A stretch of 64,000 nucleotides of DNA from Pyrenophora tritici-repentis. Taxonomy: Eukaryota; Ascomycota; Dothideomycetes; Pleosporales; Pleosporaceae. The notes under the pieces were generated by a model, which saw only the letters and a program-made list of their open reading frames with translations, did not search any database and was not told the origin of the DNA. The stretch lies in NCBI RefSeq assembly GCF_003171515.1, contig NC_089390.1, positions 5,270,001 to 5,334,000 on the forward strand. The letters are read 5' to 3'. Shown here one piece after another: positions 20,501-29,651 of this stretch. Position 1 is the stretch's first letter. The number at the start of each line of letters is the position of its first letter. Position numbers and translations under genes: made by a program.

Positions 20501-22119
20501 GAACACACTTCGCAGATTTCAATCTTCTCTGGAACTTGAATCTTCTTCTGGAGAGTTGTAACTTCGTGGAGTTTGGCAATCTTTGTAGGTCCTAGGTGTG
20601 CGAAACGTCTGTGATACAGCAGGTATCTCTCCTTTTCATTAACCTTAAGCTCGCTCTTAACTGGTGTATGGGGTTCCGTGCCTAGGAATGCTGTCTCGTG
20701 GTATCCATCGGCAATGTGTGACACTACGTAGAGGCCGTCGTCCATAGTTGCTTTAATAATGATCTCCTTTCCTAGTTTGAAGCATAGTACGTGTGAATTG
20801 AAACGACCCTTCAGGCCTGCTGCGCAAATTCTTCTCCCTGATAACAAATTGACTCCAAGGTTAGGTACAAGCAGTACTTCTGACAACCATGTCGACGATC
20901 CGTCTTTACACACCACTTGAGCTTCTCCTTTCCAGTCTGCATATAATTCTCCCCCTCCAACCCGAACTAGTCTTCGCTTGATCTTGATCATTCGTCTAAA
21001 CAATGAGGGTTGGTCAGACATGTGGGAGGAGGCGCCAGTGTCGGCAGCCCAAGTAGATGGAGAGGCCTTACCGACAATGTCTTTTGAGAGACGGCATGTC
21101 TCAATTTCCTCGGGTTCAGAGTCTGAGGTCTCGGATAATTCATCTGACTCTGAATTGACTTCTTCGGCTCCATATGCTTTGCCAGTCTTTTTGTGAGAAT
21201 TCCTTTGCTTGAGTGTCTTAATAGGCGGCTTAGATGATTTCTTAGCGTCGTATTCCTTAAGGAGCTTTCGAGCTCTCTCACGTCTTGGACAGTCTCGTAC
21301 GCCATGGGCTCCGTCACAAAGGAAGCATTGGACCATAAACTTAGTACCAGATTCGGAGTCAGACGATAGTGGTGAGCTCTTGTGATTTCGGCGCTTGTAA
21401 GGCGGAACATACTTCTCCGTCTTCCGGAATGCTGGGAGAGCTTTTTCGTCGGCGTCTTGCTGGTCTCGAACCTCCTTCTCTTCCAGAAACTTAAGTTTCT
21501 GTTCAACCGTAAGGTTAAGTTGGGCGTTTAAGGTGTCAATCGTAGTCTTAAATTCTTTCGGGAGTGATCTAATAAGAACGAGTAGTAGTGCAGAGTCCTT
21601 GTAAGCTCCGTTGGTGTCAGCGTCTGCTGCTACGAGTTTGCGTCGGTATTCCTTTAGCTTTTCCCATGATCCAACAATTGTGTTCCCAGGATTGAATGTG
21701 AACGTTTGAATTCTGGTCATGTAAATGTTGGCGGTTGTGGCGTCAGTTTGGGTGTACTTCTTTTGTAGGTAGGCCCAGAACTGGAAGGCAGTGTCGTATT
21801 CGTCAATAAGGGCTTGGTCATCTTCAGTAAGCGACCGAAACAAGAGATCGATTGCAGTGGCTTCATCTTCTAGGTACTTGTCTCTTTTTTCAATGTTGAC
21901 GCGGATCTTAGTATGCTTGTCTGCTTCAGCAATTTCCAACTCTTCCATAGCCTCCGTTAGTTCACCGGCTATTGCTATTTGGCAGTGCTGTACCAGGTTT
22001 TTCTCGCAGACATAGAAGACTTTCTTCCCCTTAAGCTTGACCTTGTTTCGGCGGAACCAAGTATCGTGGTTTTCAGCTGTAAGTTGGGGAATCTTCCATT
22101 CTTCCTTCTCTACAGCCAT
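17566..22119 (-). CDS. Copia Gag-Pol polyprotein
   Basis: The single 1517-residue frame has Gag at the N-terminus with a zinc-knuckle-like CFLCDGAHGVRDC (about 265-280). The aspartic protease motif DTGASSHMS lies near 360. The integrase carries an HxxxxH/CxxC zinc motif (HRRFAH, CEVC) and catalytic stretches FDIAGPF, GTDNAPE and NGPAERN. Reverse transcriptase shows WVFTVK, FHFDIKNAF and LVYVDDIAA, and RNase H shows SDADWASD, SCESEYIAL and GDNQGA. Gag-PR-IN-RT-RH is the Ty1/copia order. Between integrase and RT is a hexamer-like repeat region rich in MEPSP[AT]E (about residues 825-880). The ATG is at 22117-22119. Confidence 0.95.
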   Translation of the reverse strand: MAVEKEEWKIPQLTAENHDTWFRRNKVKLKGKKVFYVCEKNLVQHCQIAIAGELTEAMEELEIAEADKHTKIRVNIEKRDKYLEDEATAIDLLFRSLTEDDQALIDEYDTAFQFWAYLQKKYTQTDATTANIYMTRIQTFTFNPGNTIVGSWEKLKEYRRKLVAADADTNGAYKDSALLLVLIRSLPKEFKTTIDTLNAQLNLTVEQKLKFLEEKEVRDQQDADEKALPAFRKTEKYVPPYKRRNHKSSPLSSDSESGTKFMVQCFLCDGAHGVRDCPRRERARKLLKEYDAKKSSKPPIKTLKQRNSHKKTGKAYGAEEVNSESDELSETSDSEPEEIETCRLSKDIVGKASPSTWAADTGASSHMSDQPSLFRRMIKIKRRLVRVGGGELYADWKGEAQVVCKDGSSTWLSEVLLVPNLGVNLLSGRRICAAGLKGRFNSHVLCFKLGKEIIIKATMDDGLYVVSHIADGYHETAFLGTEPHTPVKSELKVNEKERYLLYHRRFAHLGPTKIAKLHEVTTLQKKIQVPEKIEICEVCSLTKMKNSIPKQLREHKATKLALVQFDIAGPFPTSLRGNRWFLQIIDSYTRKNWVIPLKKKGDAQRELRIWKTFVEHQTGEKVKAAGTDNAPELLQQAEEWRVTQGVEIQPTTIASSHQNGPAERNIQTAEADMRAMLKDAGLPIEFWDEAVEADAYLRNRTNTGPMINGKQVSPEEAFTGTKPSIDHIRVWGSKCYSYINPKTIPADQRHDKLVDRGRIGVFMGYSETTNKQFKFYSPELGYTSRTSRLSVDEYTPGGKVELRLRNIPAGPQGTQNTMPDRKPRGRPRKDLELSPAERMEPTPTERMEPSPAEPMEPSPTEPMEPSPAEPIEPVSENLMEPSSAELTHEPVKRHRGRPRRLTTIPPTAPSDERVPNLVNEEGPEEPCTQSVREKEIPRYFTRQAKRKRSNEEIVEDERFSKIVKAMLAQVGLTEEQTRLSEKAFAATEIAGIQIPQTHEQAINDPKYGKQWKAAILEEIIALIENRTWEEVPKPKDANMVDSKWVFTVKTNLDGTVERFKARLVARGFTQAHGTDYNETFAPTVRMDTLRLFMATVAAENLECFHFDIKNAFTESHLKEEIFLKQPQGVEVKKGYVLRVLRSLYGLKQAARDWNLLIKKELLAWGFVQSLADPCMFIHKEKQLRILVYVDDIAAAAKDRAQIDWFYEKLSGRFNTKNLGEIHKILGVRVTRDRKRRTIYLDQEQYLHAVLDKFGMSSKQHRDKKIPSADYTSFRPATDNDTRIDITEYQQVIGSLMFAMVLTRPDIAFTLGKLSQYMSDPAEHHGHALKNLLRYLRSTVTLKLRYGPGGVHSQFVIYSDADWASDMVDRKSVSGSTAMFYGGPISWSSKKQRSVATSSCESEYIALSTCCKQGQWIAQMFRDLGFPKYIGKDTNKVQMLGDNQGAIALTKNPHLHERSKHIDVCYHFIRDLAEQGKLDVAYVPTADMVADGMTKPLQRVAFERFKNQLGVVLGPDLP

Positions 22120-22189
22120 CTTGTGTGTTTTGAGTTGGTGAGACTATTATGCGAGCAAGGTACGTGGTATGATGCTAAGAGTGTAGGTG

Positions 22190-22250
22190 ATGCGGGCGAT
22201 GCGGGCGATACAGGCGATGCGGGCGATCCGGGCGATCCGGGTGATATTCT
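22190..22250 (+). repeat. 9-bp tandem repeat (GATGCGGGC-type)
   Basis: Six to seven degenerate units of GATGCGGGC/GATCCGGGC lie in the retrotransposon leader. Confidence 0.7.
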
Positions 22251-22347
22251 GCGGGCGGTGCAGTCGTTATCGGTTCTCGGGTGTAGAGACGGTGTATTTA
22301 AGTGTGATTGCGTGTTAACCGCGTTGTACACGACTTCTTTTCTTTTC

Positions 22348-22439
22348 TGATTCCTTCTTGAATCTAAGTCCTTCGTGACTTGGGTGGATGTTTTGATTCC
22401 TTCTTGAATCTGAGTCCTTCGTGACTCGGGTAGGTGTTT
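22348..22439 (+). repeat. Two direct 46-bp repeats in the retrotransposon leader
   Basis: The units start TGATTCCTTCTTGAATCT at 22348 and 22394 and differ at only a few bases. Confidence 0.75.
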
Positions 22440-22467
22440 GAAAACAATAACGTTGGGTTAGGCAACC

Positions 22468-22479
22468 GGGCTCATAACC
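22468..22479 (-). other. Primer-binding site, matches initiator tRNA-Met anticodon arm
   Basis: The minus strand reads GGTTATGAGCCC immediately inside the 5' LTR. Its complement GGGCTCATAACC equals the anticodon stem-loop (CAT anticodon) of eukaryotic initiator tRNA-Met. That is the half-tRNA priming site known from Drosophila copia and Ty1/copia relatives. Confidence 0.7.
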
Positions 22480-22714
22480 TGTTAGAACAAGGTCTCCTCT
22501 GGTGGTATGACTACCATAGGCGACCGAGTAGAGGTACGAAAGGTAACCCTGTATTGGATTGAACTTCACTAAGAGCTATTGTTCTATCTACTTGTTGTTA
22601 TGATGATCTTAGGACGTACATGACAGATCATCATTCCGCGTCGGTCCTTCTGCTCGGGCTTACTCCACGAACCTCACCTCGCCGACCTGGACTGAACCTA
22701 ACATATTCTTAACA
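22480..22714 (-). repeat. 5' LTR of the copia element
   Basis: 235 bp, the same as the 3' LTR by eye and followed by the CAAAT duplication at 22715-22719. As the 5' LTR on the minus strand it should contain the element's promoter. Confidence 0.95.
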
Positions 22715-22794
22715 CAAATTACTATAGGAGTTGATGTTCTTGGCCACCAAGCCAACCAGATCCAGGTGGCTCAAGGTATTTCGAGAAACACCCA
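22715..22794 (-). repeat. Outer part of the split right terminal inverted repeat
   Basis: The reverse complement matches the left repeat over TCGAAATACCTTGAGCC and CAAGAACATCAACTCC. It begins with the CAAAT duplication made by the retrotransposon. Confidence 0.75.
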
Positions 22795-22796
22795 TA

Positions 22797-24003
22797 GCTC
22801 GATTCTGCCCAACCCCCCAAGGGAAGGCTGAGCCATAAATTCCGCAACCAAAAAGCAATGACTACATTCGCACAGCCTCTTTTATGGCAATATGATAGCT
22901 CCCATGCGCAGCTCCAAAATCAGTCCAAATTGTGGAGGCACGGCAGCGGTAATATCCAAACAGTTTCAAGCCTTTTTGCTCATCTAACTCTGCACGTGAA
23001 GTCTATCTCACAGTCCTGGTACCTGGAGTGAGGCTCTACTCCGGCTCTTCATACTCTGTCTTCTTCTGAGTCTGTTTTTGAAGTGACAAAAACTCTCGGA
23101 GGGCAGAAAACGCCTCACATCTACGATTACACCTTCCATCTTATACCCAAACACCTACCCCGTCATACCCCTCGCTCCTTCCTCGCAAGACATCCCCAGC
23201 AAGCACCCAGCGTACTGCCCTAACCAAACCCTAGTACCCACCGACTTCCCAGCCACTCACCTCACACAGCTCTATCTCCCTCTCAAAGATCCCCCGCAAA
23301 AACAAGCATGCACAAGCTTTCCCTCCTGCGTAACCTTGCGCATTGCCGAATCTATCAGCCATACACATCGCGACAACAAGGGAAGGAAAGAGGGCACCAC
23401 TGGCGCTTGCGAAGCTTATCTACGCCCCGCGACGATCGCCGCAGTAGTTGCGTGACGAGGATGTGGGAACGCAGAGTATTGCGACAGCTTCTTAACGTGG
23501 GGGTGTAGGGGTTGGGGTGGGTTGTGGCGACCACAATGCTTTGTAAGGGTTTGAGCTGTAGGGGGTGTGAAGGGTGTTGTAGGGTATCTGAGCTATTGCC
23601 GGACATAGGGATGCATGATACATTGGATACCCCCTCGTCTACGCCTCTCTCCTATCCCACCAAGCCCTTTACTATTACAGCATCTCGTATTCTACATGAC
23701 CATACTGCCCATATCCATCCCAACAGCTTTCAAGATATCTAGCTTTACTTCACCATACTACGCACTCATCATACTGCCATCCATAGCACCATGTATCCAC
23801 CAAATTCACTCATCAACACAATGATCAAACAGATAAAAATATATTCAAGGTATTACAGGTGGGTATCATGTCCAACAACCCATCCATCTATCGCAAACCC
23901 AGATCATACCCAATCACATCAGACCATACAGGATCATACCTGGTCATACCAAACAACACAAAAGAAAGTAAAACAAACTCCATCCCATCTACCCCCATTC
24001 ACC
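22797..24003. other. Intergenic, no recognisable gene
   Basis: About 1.2 kb follow the transposon. Short open frames around 23300-23830 are compositionally simple and show no family features. I see no RNA gene. Confidence 0.35.
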
Positions 24004-24648
24004 TCACCTCTTCTTCCACTTCCTCCCCAGAATCCTCTGCAGTTTCACATTCGACACCACCTTCCTCGCCTTCTCGGGCGAATCCTCAGGCGGCATCGCC
24101 GCGGTCTTCATCTGCAGGCCTTTCCGGCGCTTGGGAGTCTTAGGCGTCGTGGGAGTCTTGGGCGTCATGGGTGGTGTAGGTACCTGTCCGGCACCCTTAC
24201 CCTCCGCAGGCTCCCCAGCAATACCATCCTCACCCTCTCCAACCCCCTCCTCCTTCTTTATGTAGGCACTTGTTTCTTTGCCAGTGCTCGCCGCAGCAAT
24301 ACCATCCCCATCCTCCTTTTTTATCGCGACACTCGTGTCTTTGCCAGTGCCCGCCGCAGCAGTGTCATTTGCTGGGTTCGCAGGACCCTGAGGGCCTCTC
24401 GGACCCGCTGTGGGAGAAGTGGGTGCACCGTTCGGATGTCCGTAGACAAACTCGAGTTTTTCAAGAGGAGGAATTGTAACAAATCTCTTGGACTCTCGTC
24501 GTTGTTCGTCCCGTTTGGCGGGCTGGTTCATGAAGCGTGTCTTGTGGGGCGCCACTCCCGCGCCGGTCTTCGCGCTATGGGATTTGTTCTCTTGGCTGGG
24601 TGACGGACCGGTACGTCTGGCACCCGTAGGGGTGTGTGATGGTGCCAT
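24004..24648 (-). CDS. Low-complexity basic protein of unknown function
   Basis: A single exon encodes 214 residues and looks intrinsically disordered. It begins MAPSHTPTGARRTGPSPSQE. It then has a short more conserved-looking block (RFVTIPPLEKLEFVYGHPNG), a duplicated segment (TGK[DE]TS..IKKE[DE]G twice, about residues 100-140), a Pro/Thr run (PPMTPKTPTTPKTPKRRKG) and a basic tail (KLQRILGRKWKKR). The two IKKE sequences fit the psi-K-x-E sumoylation consensus. The basic C-terminus and TPKTPK repeats suggest a nuclear or chromatin-associated role, which is inference only. Unspliced coding over 645 bp and the sensible composition support a real gene. Confidence 0.6.
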   Translation of the reverse strand: MAPSHTPTGARRTGPSPSQENKSHSAKTGAGVAPHKTRFMNQPAKRDEQRRESKRFVTIPPLEKLEFVYGHPNGAPTSPTAGPRGPQGPANPANDTAAAGTGKDTSVAIKKEDGDGIAAASTGKETSAYIKKEEGVGEGEDGIAGEPAEGKGAGQVPTPPMTPKTPTTPKTPKRRKGLQMKTAAMPPEDSPEKARKVVSNVKLQRILGRKWKKR

Positions 24649-25736
24649 TTCTTCAAAGGTATGTTAGCTCTTACTCGGGTCATTAATGATACTGTTAGTA
24701 TCCGTACTGGCGGTTGGCAGTGACGGAGGTTCGAATTCGGGGGCCCTGGTCATGAAGAAGAATGTTAGTGGGAGAGATGTGGTGGAATTGGGTGGGAGAA
24801 CATCGCTTTTACGGCGGGCAGACGGCAAATGGACACAGGAGCTTGGGCCTGGGAGACGAAGTGAAGCCGACTTCGTGCAAACGAAACCTTCTGCGGGGTA
24901 CAATGCGAAAGGCGATGAAGGAGCCATTGAGCTGACTTGGCGAGACGAGCGGCGGTGAGTGGGAGATTGCAAGCAAACGGATGTATCGTGGACATGATTT
25001 CAGGCGACTGGTGCCTACGATGGGTGGTGGGTGAGCGGCCATAGCAACAAAGGCCATTGGGCTGCTGTGAGCCATCGTACCCGCGCCATGAGCGGTCTCG
25101 CAGCGGCATCGTTCATCGCCCCACATGGACCTAAAGGCAGAAGGCTCAACAGAATAGGCATGCGGTGGGCCATAAGTTCACACAAGGTATCGCTCCAATA
25201 GGCTCACAAGGACTAAGTGGTAGAACAATGTGGATGCGGAAAAGCGGAAGAACAAACAGACACGTATAGAACCTTGAGAATGTGTAGAGACTGCACAAAA
25301 GCGAGAGACAGCACGAAAATAGACTTCTGGAAGTTTATGAGATTTGAGAGAGACTCGAGTTTCAACGAACACATGGAAAGGGAGGAGCAGACATTTAGAA
25401 AAGTGTAGTTTATGAAAAGAGACAGGCCTACATCTCCAAACCTAACCAGTATCTTGGACACGACCGAAGAATGCCTTCCGACATCTCCAATCTCATAAGG
25501 GTACACAGATCGACCCAGCTCTTGTCTGATATGTAAAACGAAAAAAAGCAAACAACGCCAATCGAAGCTCCAAATCTGTAACCAACCCTTCAAAACAGCC
25601 CAATACCGGGAAATATGTGGGATGTAGCCCGTGTGTACGCCAACCAAGCGCCCTGAACGTCCGGCAATGTGATATGATCATGGGGATGGGTATGGACAAT
25701 ATGAAAGAGATGGGTAGCACTTCAAACAAGGCTGCC
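24649..25736. other. Intergenic between two minus-strand genes
   Basis: About 1.1 kb contain the promoter of the basic protein and the 3' flank of UBC8. Overlapping short frames on both strands give no recognisable protein. Confidence 0.35.
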
Positions 25737-26653
25737 TCATATGTCCTCCATGTTCCCTGCTGCCTCGTCTTCATCGCCAGACTCGTAACTGCCGACAGAG
25801 CTCATTTCGTCATCATCGCCATCATCTTTGTCGGAGTCCTCGGCCGTGTCCTTATTGGCGTACTTTTGCACATATTCTGTAATATCCTTAGCTCATGTTC
25901 CACATCGCAGTGTCTCACTATACATACCCTTGACCTTGGCGTCGTAGCTCTTTGGCTCTCTCATAAGTAGCGCGGCGGCTTCGCCGTTTAGAGGATCGGT
26001 CGGGTTGGGGTATCGAAGGAGTTGAGGAAGGAAGACTTCGAAGATGTTGATCATATCATACATGGGAGACCAGGTCTGGTTGATGACGTCGAGGCAGACG
26101 GAGCCGGAACTATGTGTGTGAGAAACAATCTCATAAAGACGTGAAGCAGGGAGACGTACAGCTCGTCGATGTTTGGGTGGAATATCCTGTTGACGAAGCC
26201 GATACTAGGACTCTTGTACGGGTATTGATCAGGTAGCTCGACGTGAATCTTCCATAGACCACCCTCAAAGGGAGCTGTGGCTGGTCAGCTCAGCACAAAT
26301 GAGGCGTGACGAATAGATCCTACTCTCGACCGGGCCCTTGAACCTAACATAGAACTCTTGCATGTTGTCGTTGACCAGAGTTACTTCGTAGTCACTCATG
26401 AGCCTGTCTTGTGTTAATCACTGACCCACAAAGCGACCGAGGAGGCTAGGCGCATAGCGTTGCATCGATGAATAAGGTATGCGACATACATCCTGTTCAC
26501 TCGTTAGTACTGGAAGTCTCATCCCAAAGCCTGCGCAACATACTTCATGACCTATAAGGTAAGAAAGTTAGCATTAGCCCTTGTTCTGCTCAGAAGTCTC
26601 CTGGTAGAGGTCTCACGTACATCCGTCTCGATACGTCTCTTTGGAGAACTCAT
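25737..26653 (-). CDS. UBC8: Ubiquitin-conjugating enzyme E2, Ubc8/UBE2H type, with micro-exons
   Basis: Seven proposed exons (26653-26621, 26551-26544, 26492-26490, 26403-26324, 26274-26160, 26109-25928, 25876-25737) give 186 residues. The protein starts [11 protein letters not shown] and carries the Ubc8 signature [16 protein letters not shown]. The active-site Cys lies in [14 protein letters not shown], followed by [13 protein letters not shown] and an acidic tail ending GNMEDI. In yeast Ubc8 works with the GID/CTLH ligase in glucose-induced degradation of gluconeogenic enzymes and acts in the cytosol and nucleus. The 8-nt and 3-nt exons restore VMKMLMSDYE, matching the family's spacing. 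Each flanking intron has its own GTATGT donor, branch site and CAG acceptor. Tools without micro-exon support would mis-predict the N-terminus. Confidence 0.9.
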
Positions 26654-28000
26654 TTTGCCGCACTATACGTGTAGCTTCCTGCTTGTTGTTCTGTGTCGGT
26701 ATCTTGCTTCAAGCGCAAGTATTATCGGGGTTTGAGTGGCGGATTCGCGAATGGTAGTTGGCGTAGTGAATGTCGCGCTTTGGTGAGGTCTGGTCGTCGG
26801 CGGGGGTTATCGATAGCAGAAGAGGGGCGGGCTTGTTGGCAGATTATGAGTGTTTTGTTGCTAATGCCGGGTTGTTTGTAGTTTCCAGAAGACGAGTGAT
26901 GGTCGTGTACGTGTGCAGGTGTCGTAGCTGTGGGTCGAAGTGTGTCATAAGCCAGGAACAGGCAAGGAAGAAAGGACGATGGGTGGTCGAGGTCACGAGC
27001 GACGATACTGGCTTGTCACGCTTGCGCACGTCGCACGACTCGCCCCGGTCGCTCATCGCCGAGAGATATGGCGCGCCACCCTCCATCATTTACTTGTGAA
27101 CGCACAACTCTTGTCAAGGTGTCTTTGCTACAACAAGCATATGGTTGCTGCTTGTGTGGACTATGTATCCAACGAGACCGACAGACTATCTATGTATCGA
27201 CATGTTCACGCCCATCACTATACACAGCACAGCGCAACCCTCGCGGGCTGAACTGTCTCATAACATCTACAGAGAGCATCATCTTCTCCAACTCAAGTCA
27301 TGCACTAAACTCCGATCGTCAATTGCATAACGCTCAGGGTGAAGCAAACCTTCTGATGTTGCATTACCGTTTGCGACTGGCCAAAGCAAGCCTCATATGA
27401 CAGCCTCACTTAAGCAACTCAAAGCAGTATAATCTGCAGAAACCAGCATTATACTCTTACCCGCTCAATATCCTCCAGGAACTCCGAACTTTGCCACCTG
27501 CTCATTGTCCGATTGTCCGGATTAGGTGCACAATCTGTACATCCAATCGGCATCATGCAATGCCGCAGCTTCCCCGAGGTCCTGCCTCGTTCGCACCGCC
27601 GGCCCAAGAACAACAATCCCGATCACTACAATGTATGATGCAGGAGAGAGTCACAATCCCGTTGTATGAATCAGAACTTACATAGGCACATCTCACTCCA
27701 GCGCGGGGCCGACCAATACGCTCCGAACAAAGGGACCCAGACCCCTGACGCGACCGAGCAGATCCCTCGGTAAAGCATCCCAGTCCAAACACCAAGGTGA
27801 TGGAATCTTCAGCGCAGCTCTCTGCACATGTTGCTTAAAGCACTCTTCGCTCTTCCGCCACCCCCAGACATGATGGCTGACGCTGAAAACGTGTCTGCTC
27901 TGTCCCTCTGGACTCTCACTTTCTCACTTGTCGAAACTCCACCATAAACCCAGCCTGCGCTGTTCCCGACAACAGAACAACCCACAACTACAACAGCACA
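26654..28000. promoter_or_regulatory. Divergent intergenic region between UBC8 and panB
   Basis: About 1.35 kb hold both promoters. Several 60-110-codon frames occur on both strands without any recognisable domain. No RNA gene is evident. Confidence 0.35.
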
Positions 28001-29032
28001 ATGTCGCGTGCCCTCCTATCCACCCTGCGAACGCCTCTGCGTCTCACAAACAAGACGTCTAGGCTGCCATCGCTCTCGCTCTCGCCGTCGCCTCTCTTAC
28101 CCATCCCAACACGATGGAGTTCGCACTCCCCCCTCGGCGCAGCCCTCACCCGCAAACCCGTCACAATCGCCAGCCTCCAATCCATGTACCGCAAGCACGA
28201 ACCCATAACCATGATAACCGCCCACGACTTCCCCAGCGCCCACGTCGCCGACCACGCCGGCATGGACATGATACTAGTCGGCGACAGCCTCGCCATGGTC
28301 GCCCTAGGCATGGAAGACACGTCTGAAATCCTCCTCGAAGAAATGCTACTGCATTGTAAATCCGTGGCGCGCGCTACTAAAGCAGCGTTTACCGTTGGTG
28401 ACCTCCCCATGGGAAGCTACGAGATTAGCCCCCAGCAGGCTCTGACGACTGCGATTACGATGCTGAAAATTGGTCGTGTGAAGGCTATCAAGCTCGAAGG
28501 CGGCGAACAGATGGCACCTACTATAAGGACTATAACGACCGCTGGTATTCCTGTTCTCGCACATGTAGGACTGACACCGCAACGCGCGCACGCCCTGTCT
28601 GGTTTCCGTGTCCAGGGCCGCACCGCTGCATCTGCACTGCAAGTCCTACGCGATGCGCGCGCCGTGCAAAACGCAGGCGCCTTTGCCGTAGTACTTGAAG
28701 CCGTCCCCGCTGAAGTAGCGGCCGTGGTGACCAAGGAGTTACGGATACCGACGATTGGGATTGGGGCTGGGGCTGGGTGTTCGGGCCAGGTGCTGGTGCA
28801 GGTGGATATGTTGGGGTATTATCCGCCGGGGAGGTTTGTACCCAAGTTTGTGAAGAAGTTTGGGAATGTGTGGGGGGAGGCGGAGAGGGCATTGGGGGAA
28901 TATAGAAAGGAGGTTAAGGACGGGAGCTATCCGGCGAGGGAGCATACGTATGAGATTGGGGAGGAGGCGTTTGAGGAATTTGTTAGGGTGGTTGAGGCGG
29001 GGAAGCAGAAGGTGGAGGGGAAGGGGGAGTAG
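28001..29032 (+). CDS. panB: 3-methyl-2-oxobutanoate hydroxymethyltransferase (ketopantoate hydroxymethyltransferase)
   Basis: This intron-less gene encodes 343 residues. The first 45 or so are rich in Arg, Ser and Leu (MSRALLSTLRTPLRLTNKTS), a mitochondrial-targeting-like presequence. The catalytic core follows. ITAHDFPSAHVAD and MDMILVGDSLAMVALG hold metal and ketopantoate-binding residues, then come DLPMGSYEIS, IKLEGGEQ, HVGLTPQ, VLEAVPAEVA and GIGAGAGCSGQVLVQVDMLG. The enzyme transfers a hydroxymethyl group from 5,10-methylene-tetrahydrofolate to 2-oxoisovalerate, the first committed step towards pantothenate and CoA. Length and motifs match the family. The gene is convergent with the DEAD-box gene. 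Confidence 0.95.
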   Translation: MSRALLSTLRTPLRLTNKTSRLPSLSLSPSPLLPIPTRWSSHSPLGAALTRKPVTIASLQSMYRKHEPITMITAHDFPSAHVADHAGMDMILVGDSLAMVALGMEDTSEILLEEMLLHCKSVARATKAAFTVGDLPMGSYEISPQQALTTAITMLKIGRVKAIKLEGGEQMAPTIRTITTAGIPVLAHVGLTPQRAHALSGFRVQGRTAASALQVLRDARAVQNAGAFAVVLEAVPAEVAAVVTKELRIPTIGIGAGAGCSGQVLVQVDMLGYYPPGRFVPKFVKKFGNVWGEAERALGEYRKEVKDGSYPAREHTYEIGEEAFEEFVRVVEAGKQKVEGKGE

Positions 29033-29651
29033 AGGTAGTGGGGAGGGATACGGTGGTATGTATGTAGGTGCTGGCGGCGTTCTATTCTTCCTTACGTTGT
29101 TCATCATCATCTACAAGATCACCTACGAAACCAACAACTAGATATACATAGACATAAAACTTTTCATTCCAATCCAAACCTACATACATACAAACATACA
29201 AAGAAACTCCTATACCAGAGTACCAGGATCGAAGATTGAATAAAAAACATTCGTGATTGGAGATTGGTCTTCGGTGGAAACAACATTTACCATCCCTCTT
29301 CGTTCTCTTTCTCGCTCCTCTCTCTCTCTCTTTTCCTTCCTGTAAAAGAGTAGAGCGAGCAGAAAAATAACGATCTGAGAGAAAAAAAAACGCCGCCCAA
29401 TATGCAAACCTGATGGGGTTGTAGACCCAGATCTTTCCATCATATATTCCCTGTCTGCTTGTTGTCTTCAAGCAACACCTGTGACAGTAATCCGGGTTCC
29501 GTTTCTCTCGTCTCGTCAAGTTGGGGTATACAGTGTATAGTACATGAAAGGTGGTGGGGGCAGCAGTCGTCGTCGTCGTGGCTGTCAAGTCAAAGGGGAT
29601 GAAGCCTCGGCTCACATAGTCGAGAGAGGAGAGGCGAAAGGAGGGAATTCC
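29033..29651. other. Intergenic, 3' ends of panB and DEAD-box gene
   Basis: About 620 bp lie between convergent genes. They include a pyrimidine-rich CT tract near 29300-29345; no other feature. Confidence 0.4.

Larger units (their letters stand above)
22120..22479 (-). other. 5' leader of the copia element
   Basis: About 360 bp lie between the 5' LTR and Gag. They hold the primer-binding site, two direct 46-bp repeats (22348-22393, 22394-22439) and a run of 9-bp repeats (about 22190-22250). No functional frame is claimed. Confidence 0.6.
17324..22714 (-). mobile_element. Intact Ty1/copia LTR retrotransposon, very young
   Basis: The element is 5391 bp on the minus strand, with two 235-bp LTRs that appear identical and begin TG and end CA. 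A 5-bp target duplication CAAAT flanks it (17319-17323 and 22715-22719). It has one uninterrupted Gag-Pol frame, a polypurine tract GAGGGGGAG next to the left LTR and a primer site next to the right LTR. It sits inside the right inverted repeat of the DNA transposon. Identical LTRs plus an open frame argue for recent insertion and against repeat-induced point mutation of this copy. Confidence 0.95.
14010..22794. mobile_element. DD34E DNA transposon with two genes, split by a copia retrotransposon
   Basis: Long imperfect terminal inverted repeats bound the element. The left end (14010-14106) reads tcgaaataccttgagccgcc ... agtaatttgttagtaaat. The right end carries the same sequence inverted but split, with inner part 17301-17323 and outer part 22715-22794. 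TA dinucleotides at 14008-14009 and 22795-22796 are candidate target duplications, as expected for Tc1/mariner. Removing the 5391-bp retrotransposon and one 5-bp duplication leaves about 3.39 kb holding two convergent genes. Both frames are open, so the element was probably recently active before its end was disrupted. Confidence 0.8.

Noticed and set aside
22120..22350. Gly-Asp repeat peptide frame in the retrotransposon leader
   Set aside because: It comes from the 9-bp tandem repeat on the strand opposite to Gag-Pol, with no sign of being translated.
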